This document shows positions 8,851 to 17,236 of a stretch of DNA of 61,698 bases, piece after piece. The DNA is from Synergistota bacterium. GTDB taxonomy: Bacteria; Synergistota; GBS-1. Within the stretch, counting starts at the first letter, position 1. Each line of letters starts with the position of its first letter. The translations under genes and the position numbers were made by a program. A model generated the notes under the pieces. It did not search any database. It had not been told where the DNA came from and was given only the letters and a program-made list of their open reading frames with translations. The stretch is from NCBI GenBank assembly GCA_025060595.1, contig JANXBX010000011.1, forward strand, positions 1 through 61,698. The letters run 5' to 3'.

Positions 8851-10710
8851 ATGCGAAAGTTAAGGGGAACACCTGCCCTGTGGGCTATGATACTTGCAAT
8901 ATTTACATCTCTTCTTCATATATGGATGAATAGCATCGGTCTAACACCTATAATAGAAAGAAATATAGCTCATGTATGTCTACTTATGGCACTCGGGTTT
9001 TTATATTACCCGGCTACCGCTAAATCATTAAGAGATAGGCCCTCCTTATTAGATTGGATACTTTCTTTCACATGTCTTATAATTCCAATTTATTTCTCTT
9101 TGAGCTACGAAAGGATTATTAAGAGCGCTTTTAATCCTTCTACCTTGGATTTTATATACGGAATCAGCTTAATGATACTCGTAACAGAAGCTTCTAGAAG
9201 AATTGTAGGACTTCCTTTAACCATACTATCAGTGTTCTTTTTATTCTATGCCTACTTTGGACCATATTTCCCAGAACCATTTTCTCACCAAGGATATAAC
9301 CTCAGAAGAATAATAATAAGAATGACAATGACAGATGAGGGAATTCCAGGAATAGCATTAATGGTATCCTCCTCATATGTATTCATGTTTGTAATGTTCT
9401 CAAGTTTCTTAAGGGCAAGCGGAACCTCACAGTTTTTCAACGATTTTGCATCAGCTTTAACAGGTATGAAACGTGGTGGACCAGCTAAAATTGCAATTAT
9501 AGCAAGTGCGCTAACCGGCACCATAAATGGAAGTGCCCAAGCCAATGTGGTAACCACAGGTAGCTTCACTATACCGCTCATGATCCAAACGGGCTACAAA
9601 CCATACTTTGCCGCAGCCGTAGAAGCAATTGCCTCCACAGGAGGAATAATAATGCCTCCTATCATGGGAGCAGCAGCATTTATAATGAGCTCGTTTCTAG
9701 GAATCCCCTACCTTAAAATAATGTATGCTGGTTTCATCCCAGCTATACTTTATTACTTCAGCCTATACCAAATGGTAGACCTAGGAGCTCTAAAATGGGG
9801 GCTAGAAGGGGTTCCAAAAAATAAATTACCATTATTAAAGAACGTCATAAGAGAAAGAGGCCACATGATTATTCCCCTCATAGTTCTAATAGCAGCCTTA
9901 ATAATGGGCTTCAGCCCAATAATAAGTGCCCTCTTTGGACTCGCACTTATAATAGCTGTAGGTGCTATCAAGAGCTCAACAAGACTTTCCTTAAAGGATA
10001 TGATTAATGCTCTATACGAGAGCGCTATAGACTCCATATCTATAGCTGTTGTTTGCGCAATAGTAGGGTACATTATCGGAGTTGTAGGAATGACAGGAAT
10101 CGGACAAGAAATAGGTTACACAATTGTAAAAGCAGCAAAAGGAGAACTATGGTTAACTTTAATACTATGTATGATTACTGCTATCATACTCGGTATGGCT
10201 CTACCTGCAGCTGCTTGCTATATAATAACCGTAACAGTAGCAGCTCCAGCCTTATTAATGATAGGTATTGATCCTTTCGTAGCTCACTTCTTTGCCTTCT
10301 ATTTCGGAACTATGTCAGCAGTAATTCCACCTGTTGCATTAACTTCTTATACTGCGGCAGCTATAGCGAAAGCCCCTCCTACTAAAGTAGCAATAACAGG
10401 CCTCGGAATAGGAATAGCTGGTTTCCTAATACCTTACTTATATACCTATAATCCCGTACTGCTTCTCATAAACTTCTCCTGGAGTAGCTTTATATTGAAA
10501 TTTACAACTGCTCTTATCTGCTTATATTCAATGGCAATATCTATAATAGGAACCTTAGGTTCCAAAAAAACCTTACCCTTTTATGAAAGAGGATTTTTTG
10601 CACTAGCTTCGATTTTAATGGTACCAAATTCCTTCAACCTAAATATAATAGGAATTACACTTTTCTTATCACTCTACACTATTAATAGATTTTTAAAGAA
10701 AGAAGTTTAA
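8851..10710 (+). CDS. TAXI-type TRAP transporter fused permease (DctQ-DctM fusion)
   Basis: Membrane protein of 619 residues. The first ~120 residues with about four helices stand for the small DctQ part. From ~120 onward it matches the large permease, with SGTSQFFNDFASAL, GTINGSAQANVVTTGSFTIP, ASTGGIIMPPIMGAAAFIM, MALPAAACYII and the C-terminal SAVIPPVALTSYTAAAIAKA. Fusion of the two permease parts is the rule for TAXI systems. Ribosome site AAGGGGG lies 9 nt before the ATG. Forms a two-gene unit with the receptor at 7747. Confidence 0.94.
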   Translation: MRKLRGTPALWAMILAIFTSLLHIWMNSIGLTPIIERNIAHVCLLMALGFLYYPATAKSLRDRPSLLDWILSFTCLIIPIYFSLSYERIIKSAFNPSTLDFIYGISLMILVTEASRRIVGLPLTILSVFFLFYAYFGPYFPEPFSHQGYNLRRIIIRMTMTDEGIPGIALMVSSSYVFMFVMFSSFLRASGTSQFFNDFASALTGMKRGGPAKIAIIASALTGTINGSAQANVVTTGSFTIPLMIQTGYKPYFAAAVEAIASTGGIIMPPIMGAAAFIMSSFLGIPYLKIMYAGFIPAILYYFSLYQMVDLGALKWGLEGVPKNKLPLLKNVIRERGHMIIPLIVLIAALIMGFSPIISALFGLALIIAVGAIKSSTRLSLKDMINALYESAIDSISIAVVCAIVGYIIGVVGMTGIGQEIGYTIVKAAKGELWLTLILCMITAIILGMALPAAACYIITVTVAAPALLMIGIDPFVAHFFAFYFGTMSAVIPPVALTSYTAAAIAKAPPTKVAITGLGIGIAGFLIPYLYTYNPVLLLINFSWSSFILKFTTALICLYSMAISIIGTLGSKKTLPFYERGFFALASILMVPNSFNLNIIGITLFLSLYTINRFLKKEV

Positions 10711-10711
10711 A

Positions 10712-10758
10712 ATAACAAGAGCAGTGCACCTTTCTTCACCATGCACTGCTCTTGTTAT
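10712..10758. terminator. Bidirectional terminator between TAXI permease and glnA
   Basis: Perfect 17-bp inverted repeat (10712-10728 and 10742-10758, core AGAGCAGTGCA) with a 13-nt loop. It lies between the convergent ends of the TAXI permease (+) and glnA (-) and can serve both. Confidence 0.85.
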
Positions 10759-10778
10759 AAACCAAATAACTCAACTAA

Positions 10779-12113
10779 CTATAGTATTGGCAAATATCTC
10801 TTAAGCTCAAATTCGGTTACCTGCGCACGGTATATATCCCACTCCTTTTTCTTATTACGAATAAAACTTTCAAAAACATGATCTCCTAAACACTCTCTGA
10901 CAAGCTCGCTTTTTTCCATAATAGATACAGCCTCACCCAAACTACCCGGCAAGGTCTCTATGCCAAGTCTTTCTCTCTCTTCCTCAGTCAAATCATATAC
11001 ATCGACTTCCACTGGTTTAGGTGGCTCCAGATTCTCCTCAATGCCCTTGAGACCAGCAGCTAACATAACTGAAAAAGCAAGATAAGGATTACATGCTGGA
11101 TCAGGAGCTCTATACTCCACACGAGTAGCATTTTCCATACCCTCAGAAACAGCGGGAACACGTACTAAGGCGGAGCGATTTTTTCTACCCCAACATATAT
11201 ATGCTGGTGCTTCATAACCTGGGATCAAGCGTTTATACGAGTTAACCCACTGACAAGTCACTGCAGTAATTTCTGGAGAGTACTTTAATAATCCAGCAAC
11301 AAAAGCAAGACCTGTCTTAGAAAGTCCGTAATATCCATTAGGATCATAAAAGGCGTTTTTCCCATTCTTAAAAAGCGACTGATGAACATGCATTCCACTA
11401 CCATTAATACCATAGACAGGTTTAGGCATAAATGTAGCATATACATTATTCATAAGAGCAACCTGTTTAACAACCATCTTATGAGTCATAACATTATCTG
11501 CCATGGTTAAAGCATCAGCATATTTTATATCAATTTCATGCTGACTATATGCTACTTCATGATGACTAACTTCAACTGTTATTCCCATCTCATTAAGCAT
11601 AAGAACCGTCTGTCGCCTTAAATCTATTGCTAAGTCAAGAGGCGTTGCGTCAAAATATCCCCCAAAATCTAAAAACTCTGTACCATCAGATGATTTAAAA
11701 TAAAAATACTCCAATTCTGGACCAACATAATAAGTAAAGCCTTTCTCTGCCGCTTTCTTAAGATTGCGTTTCAAAACGTAACGAGGATCTCCTTCGAAGG
11801 GCGTCCCATCAGAATTAAAAACATCACAAAACATCCTTGCCACACCATATTCTTTAGGACGCCATGGAAGAATACAAAATGTTGTAGGATCAGGCATTGC
11901 CAACATATCGCTCTCTTCGATTCGCACAAAGCCTTCTACTGATGAACCATCAAAGCCAACTCCGTACTCTAAAGCCCCAGGAAGCTCCTCAGCCGTTATA
12001 GTAAAGCTTTTTAAGAAACCTAAAATATCCGTAAACCAGAGCTTGATAAACTTAATATTACGCTCCTTAACTACCTTAAGAACATATTCCTTCGCCTCAT
12101 CGTGTTTCTTCAT
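10779..12113 (-). CDS. glnA: Glutamine synthetase, type I (short form)
   Basis: Makes glutamine from glutamate, ammonia and ATP in the cytoplasm. 444 residues with the GSI signatures GVGFDGSSVEGF near 51-62, GPELEYFYF, SHHEVAYSQHEID, NGSGMHVHQSLF, NSYKRLIPGYEAP and NRSALVRVP. The length and the C-terminus fit the GSI-alpha form, and I see no adenylylation-site tyrosine loop, so control by adenylylation is unlikely. The ATG at 12111-12113 follows GGGAGGGG by 5 nt. Four 11-bp direct repeats upstream suggest activation by the OmpR-family regulator two genes away. Confidence 0.97.
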   Translation of the reverse strand: MKKHDEAKEYVLKVVKERNIKFIKLWFTDILGFLKSFTITAEELPGALEYGVGFDGSSVEGFVRIEESDMLAMPDPTTFCILPWRPKEYGVARMFCDVFNSDGTPFEGDPRYVLKRNLKKAAEKGFTYYVGPELEYFYFKSSDGTEFLDFGGYFDATPLDLAIDLRRQTVLMLNEMGITVEVSHHEVAYSQHEIDIKYADALTMADNVMTHKMVVKQVALMNNVYATFMPKPVYGINGSGMHVHQSLFKNGKNAFYDPNGYYGLSKTGLAFVAGLLKYSPEITAVTCQWVNSYKRLIPGYEAPAYICWGRKNRSALVRVPAVSEGMENATRVEYRAPDPACNPYLAFSVMLAAGLKGIEENLEPPKPVEVDVYDLTEEERERLGIETLPGSLGEAVSIMEKSELVRECLGDHVFESFIRNKKKEWDIYRAQVTEFELKRYLPIL

Positions 12114-12148
12114 CACAACCCCTCCCTATTATGCATTAATTTTTATTA

Positions 12149-12203
12149 ACTATACATCAAATTTGTTACAGAAATTTTACGCTTTTATTACAGAACTATT
12201 ACA
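12149..12203 (-). promoter_or_regulatory. glnA promoter with four 11-bp direct repeats (OmpR/PhoB-type box)
   Basis: On the plus strand TTACA, TTACG, TTACA and TTACA start at 12166, 12177, 12188 and 12199: exactly 11 bp apart, four in a row. In the direction of glnA they read as GTAA units ending 12 bp before a TATAGT -10 box (12149-12154). There is no good -35 box, as in PhoB-type activator-dependent promoters. The distal repeat overlaps the nadE stop codon. The same array with the same offset precedes amt. Confidence 0.8.
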
Positions 12204-13947
12204 AACCGAGGCTTTCTTTATAGCGATTCGTTATAGGAAAACGTCTATCTTTACCAAAGGAAAGCTGTGTTATTTTAATACCAGGAGGGGCCTGGCGACG
12301 TTTATACTCACTTCTATCTATCATTCCAACAACTCGTCTTACAATACTAGCATCTAAACCTAAAGATACTATTTCCTCGAGAGAAAGGTTTTTCTCAATA
12401 TATCCTTCGATTATCATATCAAGCAGATCATAAGGAGGCAATGTATCACTATCTTTTTGATCAGGCTTTAGCTCCGCCGATGGGGGTTTTTCAAAAATCC
12501 TTTTAGGAATAATTTCTCTTCCTTCTACCTCATTTCTCCAACTAGCAAGCTTATAAACAAGCATCTTAGGAACATCCTTTATAACAGCAAATCCCCCAGC
12601 CATATCACCATAAAGAGTAGCATAACCACAGGCCATCTCACTTTTATTCCCTGTAGTTAAAACCAACCAACCAAACTTATTTGATAAAGCCATTAAAATA
12701 TTGCCTCTTATCCTCGCTTGAATATTTTCCTCAGTGGCATCAGGTTCAGTGCCACTGAAATGAGACGAGAGAACATCAAGGTAAACTTGAAAGATCGAAT
12801 CAATAGATATAACTCTAAACTCTATCCCCAAATTGAAAGCAAGTCTTTCTGCATCTTCCATACTTGTAAAAGAAGAATAACGCGAAGGCATATAAACTCC
12901 AATTACATTTTGAGCTCCAAGGGCATCAACAGCTATAGTAGCGACAAGGCTAGAATCTATTCCGCCAGAAAGCCCCACCAAAGCTTTTTTAAACCCGTTT
13001 TTCTTAACGTAATCCCGCGTTCCCAAAACTAAGGCTCTGTATACTTCTTCAGGAAAATCCAAAGCCCTTCCCATATAAGTAGAGATAATTGGTTTTTCTT
13101 CCTTAAGGCATCCGTTAATAAAAACAAACTTAACCTCACCATGCATCAACATACTTCGTATTTTTTCTTTACGAAGCCTTGGATCACGAAGTCTATTTTT
13201 AGGCACTTCCTCAAATAATAGGTCAACCACAAGCAGGCACTCTTCAAAACCGTCACCGCGAGCTATAATCTTGCCTTCCCCGTCTAAAACCAAGCTATAT
13301 CCATCAAAAACTAGCTCATCTTGACCACCTACCAAATTTACATAGGCTATAGGAGTAACCATATCAAGCGCTCTTATAGAGAGCATTCTCTCCCTAAGAT
13401 CCCTTTTACCAATCTGATAAGGAGAAGCGCTTATGTTAACTATGAGTTCCGCGCCATTTAACACTTCGGCTATAGCAGGCCCAATAGAATACCAAATATC
13501 CTCACATATAGTTATACCAACTTTTACCCCAAGCAACTCGAAGAGAACAGGAGTATTTCCAGCTTTAAAATACCTTTCCTCATCAAAAACTCCATAATTA
13601 GGAAGAAACATTTTACGATAAATGCATTTAATATCTCCATCGTATAGCAAAGCTGCAGCATTATATATATCTGAATCCACATCTACGAACCCCAATAATA
13701 TAGCAAGGTTTAATCCTTTTGTAAATTCAGCAACCTTCGAAAGCGCTGCTAAATTATCCCTTATAAATGCTGGCTTAAGAAGCAAATCTTCAGGAGGATA
13801 ACCAGTTATAGCCAACTCCGGGAAACACAATAAATCAACTTTTTTAGATTTTCCTTCTTTAATAAATTCACAAATTTTATAAACGTTATGATTGAAATCG
13901 CCCACGATAGAGTTTAGTTGAGCCAAACCTATTCTAAGCTTCCTCAT
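12199..13947 (-). CDS. nadE: NAD+ synthetase, glutamine-dependent
   Basis: Amidates nicotinic acid adenine dinucleotide to NAD+, taking ammonia from glutamine. Two domains in 582 residues. The N-terminal nitrilase-type glutaminase has Glu in CFPELAITGY (E44), Lys in YRKMFLPNYG (K112) and Cys in ITICEDIWYS (C148). The C-terminal synthetase has the ATP loop SGGIDSS (327-333) and TGNKSEMACGYATLYGD. The ATG at 13945-13947 overlaps the end of the response-regulator gene by 14 nt. Its place in an amt-glnB-regulator operon is unusual and suggests coupling of NAD synthesis to nitrogen status. Confidence 0.96.
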   Translation of the reverse strand: MRKLRIGLAQLNSIVGDFNHNVYKICEFIKEGKSKKVDLLCFPELAITGYPPEDLLLKPAFIRDNLAALSKVAEFTKGLNLAILLGFVDVDSDIYNAAALLYDGDIKCIYRKMFLPNYGVFDEERYFKAGNTPVLFELLGVKVGITICEDIWYSIGPAIAEVLNGAELIVNISASPYQIGKRDLRERMLSIRALDMVTPIAYVNLVGGQDELVFDGYSLVLDGEGKIIARGDGFEECLLVVDLLFEEVPKNRLRDPRLRKEKIRSMLMHGEVKFVFINGCLKEEKPIISTYMGRALDFPEEVYRALVLGTRDYVKKNGFKKALVGLSGGIDSSLVATIAVDALGAQNVIGVYMPSRYSSFTSMEDAERLAFNLGIEFRVISIDSIFQVYLDVLSSHFSGTEPDATEENIQARIRGNILMALSNKFGWLVLTTGNKSEMACGYATLYGDMAGGFAVIKDVPKMLVYKLASWRNEVEGREIIPKRIFEKPPSAELKPDQKDSDTLPPYDLLDMIIEGYIEKNLSLEEIVSLGLDASIVRRVVGMIDRSEYKRRQAPPGIKITQLSFGKDRRFPITNRYKESLGL

Positions 13948-14629
13948 CCTCTTCACCTTCGCTAAATTTATATCCTATATTTCTTACAGTCTGGATATAC
14001 CTATGATCATAGTCCCCTAACTTATTCCTCAACCTACTTATATGAGTATCTACTGTCCTATCCCCACCATAGTAATCATATCCCCAAAGTTTACTTAAAA
14101 GCTCCTCTCTCCTAAAAACCTTACCTTTATTTAAGACAAGAAGCCTTAGAAGCTCGTACTCTTTAAAAGTCAATGATATAACCCTTCCCTTAAAAATAAC
14201 CTTGCATCTTTCCTCATCTATATAAAGATCCCCACACCTTATTACTCTTACTCCTTCACTAACTTGTTCTTTAATCCTGGTAAGTCTTAAAATTCTTATC
14301 AAAAGCTCCTCAATAACAAAAGGCTTAACTATGAAATCCGTAAAATAAACTTCCTCAGAAAACCACCTTAGACTATCTTTAGAAACAATAGCCAACAACG
14401 GGATACCCATTTTAGAAATAGCATTTTTATTCTTAACTTCGTTCAACAATCCCCTGTTATAAGAGAAAAGGAGCTCAAAATCACACACCACAACATCAAA
14501 AGGCTCTTCTTTAACCCTATCAATTAACTCATCTATACTATCTAAAATACACACTTCAAATCCCTTTCTAACCAGGTTTTCAGATACTCTCTTACTATCC
14601 TCAGGCTCAACCAGCAAAATAATTTTCAC
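13934..14629 (-). CDS. OmpR/PhoB-family response regulator, orphan, probable nitrogen regulator
   Basis: 231 residues. The receiver domain (1-~118) has the phospho-acceptor Asp at CDF (D50), a Ser at the switch position (VSKDS) and Lys in VKPF. The usual acidic pair reads EPED, with Pro replacing one Asp, and the conserved LP after the Asp is missing, so phosphorylation may be altered. The winged-helix domain (~125-225) is typical: LTFKEYELLRLLVLNKGKV, REELLSKLWGYDYYGGDR, VDTHISRLRNKLG, IQTVRNIGYKF. No histidine kinase is nearby. It lies between glnB and nadE, and 11-bp repeats suited to this family stand before amt and glnA. I infer a role like that of actinobacterial GlnR. Confidence 0.9.
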   Translation of the reverse strand: MKIILLVEPEDSKRVSENLVRKGFEVCILDSIDELIDRVKEEPFDVVVCDFELLFSYNRGLLNEVKNKNAISKMGIPLLAIVSKDSLRWFSEEVYFTDFIVKPFVIEELLIRILRLTRIKEQVSEGVRVIRCGDLYIDEERCKVIFKGRVISLTFKEYELLRLLVLNKGKVFRREELLSKLWGYDYYGGDRTVDTHISRLRNKLGDYDHRYIQTVRNIGYKFSEGEEDEEA

Positions 14630-14654
14630 TTAAACTTACACCCCCACCTTAAAA

Positions 14655-14996
14655 CTAAAGGGCCTTTTCACCCCTCTCACCTGTTCTTATTCTCACAGCA
14701 TCAACAACTTCGTAGATAAAAATCTTTCCATCTCCAATATCTCCAGTATACGCACTCTTTAACAAACAATCTACAATCTCGCTAAGATTCTCATCCGAAC
14801 AAACTATCTCTACCTTGATTTTAGGCAAAAACTCCACCTTAAATTCCCTTCCCCTAAATTGCTCAACCAAACCCTTCTGTCTTCCATGTCCTTCAACTCG
14901 GGTAACACTCATACCAGAGTATCCCTTTAGATTCTTAATGCTTTCTCTTAAACCCTCAAATTTTTCCGGCCTAATAAAAGCTTCTATTTTCTTCAT
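14655..14996 (-). CDS. glnB: Nitrogen regulatory protein PII
   Basis: Small trimeric sensor of 2-oxoglutarate and ATP/ADP, expected to gate the neighbouring Amt channel. 113 residues with the PII pattern GHGRQKG, the T-loop, FLPKIKVEI, TGDIGDGKIF and the C-terminal RIRTGERGEKAL. The T-loop reads EQFRGREF, so the positions of Tyr46 and Tyr51 are both Phe (F47 and F52 here). Uridylylation or tyrosyl modification is therefore impossible and control must be by ligand alone. The ATG at 14994-14996 is 7 nt from GGGGG; an in-frame ATG two codons upstream is too close to it. Cotranscribed with amt. Confidence 0.95.
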   Translation of the reverse strand: MKKIEAFIRPEKFEGLRESIKNLKGYSGMSVTRVEGHGRQKGLVEQFRGREFKVEFLPKIKVEIVCSDENLSEIVDCLLKSAYTGDIGDGKIFIYEVVDAVRIRTGERGEKAL

Positions 14997-15014
14997 ATCC
15001 ATTCCCCCTTCAAA

Positions 15015-16373
15015 TTATACCCTACTATAGAAATCAGGATAAGCAGGAATCCCATGTTCATAAACATCTAACCCCTTAAGCTCCTCTTCTGGTGAAACAC
15101 GAATACCAAAAGCTTTATCCATTAACTTAAACAAAACATATCCCATTCCAAACGCCCACACAAATAACACAACCGCACCTATAAGCTGAGATAACAATTG
15201 TCCCCAACCACCGTAAAGCAAACCAGTAACATAAGGAGGCTCGATAGAGTAAACACCATACGTTCCATCTGCAAAAATACCTACACTCAAAAAACCCCAT
15301 AAACCACATACTCCATGGACACTGACTGCCCCAACAGGATCATCTATTCCCCAATTATCTAAACACTTAACACTCGCATACATAAGAACTCCAGCAATGA
15401 TCCCTATCAAAACAGAAGCCCATCCCTCAACCCAAGCACAAGGAGCAGTTATAGCAACCAAACCTGCAATTACACCATTTAAAGCCATGGTTATATCCCA
15501 CTTCTTAGTTTTTAAATAAGAAACAATCAAAGCAGCTAATCCCCCAGCTGCAGCAGCTAGGTTTGTATTTACAGCTATAACCGAAATTCTTAAATGATGA
15601 GCACTATATGTGCTTCCAGGATTAAAACCAAACCATCCAAACCACAAAATAAAGACTCCTAAAGCAGCTAAAGATACACTATGACCAGGGATGGCTTGAG
15701 GAACGCCATTTTTATACTTACCATACCTTGGACCTAAAACTATAGTTCCAGCTAATCCTACTAATCCACCAAGAGCATGTACCACTCCACTTCCTGCAAA
15801 ATCTAAAACCCCTAAACCAAAAGGAAGTTTGGAGAGCCAACCTCCTCCCCACACCCAGTGTCCATATATCGGATAAATAATGCTGCTAACTACAATTGTA
15901 TAAATAAGATATGCACTAAACTTTAGCCTCTCCGCAACAGCACCAGAAACAATAGTTGCAGCAGTGGCACAAAATACCAACATCCAAAACATGTTAAGAT
16001 ATTTACTCACATCATAATAATCTCCCAACATAAACCAACCCTTTATACCAATCAATCCGTACCAATCATCTCCCATCATCAAAGCATACCCGAAGGCAAA
16101 AAATATTAGAGAACCTAAAACAAAATCAATCAAATTTTTAGCTATAAGATTAGTAACATTTTTTGCCCTACAAAACCCTGCTTCCAACATAGCAAAACCA
16201 GTCTGCATGAACATAACAAGAAAAGCGCATACCAAGATCCAAACGTAATCAACAGGCATAACAGAATTTCCCCTTAAAGTTTCCAAGCCAGTTGGATCCT
16301 TCGCATAAGAAATACACTCCCCAAACACCATATTCATAATTAAGTATACTAAACACTTTTTAAGTATCTTCAC
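15015..16373 (-). CDS. amt: Ammonium transporter (Amt/AmtB)
   Basis: Trimeric inner-membrane ammonium channel. 452 residues with an N-terminal signal-like segment and about 11 helices. Family motifs visible are FMQTGFAMLEAGFCRAKN, GDDWYG, the first pore His in SGVVHALGG, WFGWFGFNPGS and the second pore His in VSVHGVCGLWG. GTG at 16371-16373 follows GGGAGAGGTGAT; a longer frame to 16409 lacks a ribosome site. First gene of amt-glnB-regulator-nadE. Its promoter carries the same four 11-bp repeats as glnA. Confidence 0.96.
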   Translation of the reverse strand: MKILKKCLVYLIMNMVFGECISYAKDPTGLETLRGNSVMPVDYVWILVCAFLVMFMQTGFAMLEAGFCRAKNVTNLIAKNLIDFVLGSLIFFAFGYALMMGDDWYGLIGIKGWFMLGDYYDVSKYLNMFWMLVFCATAATIVSGAVAERLKFSAYLIYTIVVSSIIYPIYGHWVWGGGWLSKLPFGLGVLDFAGSGVVHALGGLVGLAGTIVLGPRYGKYKNGVPQAIPGHSVSLAALGVFILWFGWFGFNPGSTYSAHHLRISVIAVNTNLAAAAGGLAALIVSYLKTKKWDITMALNGVIAGLVAITAPCAWVEGWASVLIGIIAGVLMYASVKCLDNWGIDDPVGAVSVHGVCGLWGFLSVGIFADGTYGVYSIEPPYVTGLLYGGWGQLLSQLIGAVVLFVWAFGMGYVLFKLMDKAFGIRVSPEEELKGLDVYEHGIPAYPDFYSRV

Positions 16374-16408
16374 CCTTATCACCTCTCCCTTCTTAAAACT
16401 TTTCAACA

Positions 16409-16463
16409 TTTATAATAGGGAAAGGTTACACAAAATTTACCCCAACTTTACAAAAACGTTAAA
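16409..16463 (-). promoter_or_regulatory. amt promoter with four 11-bp direct repeats (OmpR/PhoB-type box)
   Basis: Plus-strand TTACA, TTACC, TTACA and TTAAA start at 16426, 16437, 16448 and 16459, exactly 11 bp apart. A TATAAA -10 box (16409-16414) stands 12 bp from the first repeat, the same offset as at glnA. An alternative -10 TATTAT overlaps it. No -35 consensus is present, which suggests activator dependence. Confidence 0.8.
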
Positions 16464-16468
16464 AATAA

Positions 16469-17236
16469 TCAATATGCATAAAGCCTTCCATAAGGACGGT
16501 GCGATTGAGGATAAAGCTTAATAAAAGGCTTATTCGTTATTACATTAAAATCAAGAGAAAAGTACTCACAGAAGTCTTTTAAATGTTTTTCAAACAACTT
16601 AAAATCTTCATCCTTTGCAACAGTTACACCTACTTCTCTACCCCAAATTACATTTTCTACGCTTCCTCGAATAAATATGCTTCCCCCATGCATTCCAGTC
16701 CCAACAAAATCTCCTACCACTCTTCTCTCGTCAGAATCCAACCCTAGAACTACTATTAAGCCTCCAGCCATATATTCTCCTAAAAAATCACCTGTAGATC
16801 CTCCTATTACTATAACAGGAAAATGCTCCTTATAAGCTTTCATATGTATACCTACCCTATACCCAACGTTCCCTTTTACAAATATTCTTCCACCCCTCAT
16901 GGAATAACCTACTATATCACCAGCATCACCGCAAATCACCACCTCTCCGGAATTCATGGTATTACCAACCCCATCTTGAGCATTCCCTAAAACTATAATC
17001 TTAGAACCATCCATAAACGCCGCTAAGTCATTACCCGGGGTGCCTTTTATGAATATGCCTACGTTTTCTTCACTTAAACCACACCCTATATACCTTTGTC
17101 CAATAACATTATCAATAAAAATTTCTTTAACTCCACTCTTTATAGCATCATGAATCATTTCATTCAAAATTCTATAGTGAAGACCATCCGCACGTATTAA
17201 ATAATCTATCTTCTCCATTTTCCCCATAAAGCTCAT
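16469..17236 (-). CDS. Glutamate synthase GXGXG-domain subunit (archaeal-type, GltB C-terminal domain)
   Basis: A 255-residue right-handed beta-helix protein equal to the C-terminal structural domain of bacterial GltB. It shows the repeated glycine pattern GNAQDGVGNTMNSGEVVICGDAGDIVG-type turns, then RGGRIFVKGNVGYRVG and GTGMHGGSIFIRG, and related repeats also occur in formylmethanofuran dehydrogenase subunit C. In the fragmented glutamate synthase this domain is a separate gene. ATGA overlap with the upstream FAD protein gene shows cotranscription. Last gene of the five-gene cluster. The close alternative is a formylmethanofuran-dehydrogenase-like protein, but the neighbours argue for glutamate synthase. 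Confidence 0.9.
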   Translation of the reverse strand: MSFMGKMEKIDYLIRADGLHYRILNEMIHDAIKSGVKEIFIDNVIGQRYIGCGLSEENVGIFIKGTPGNDLAAFMDGSKIIVLGNAQDGVGNTMNSGEVVICGDAGDIVGYSMRGGRIFVKGNVGYRVGIHMKAYKEHFPVIVIGGSTGDFLGEYMAGGLIVVLGLDSDERRVVGDFVGTGMHGGSIFIRGSVENVIWGREVGVTVAKDEDFKLFEKHLKDFCEYFSLDFNVITNKPFIKLYPQSHRPYGRLYAY

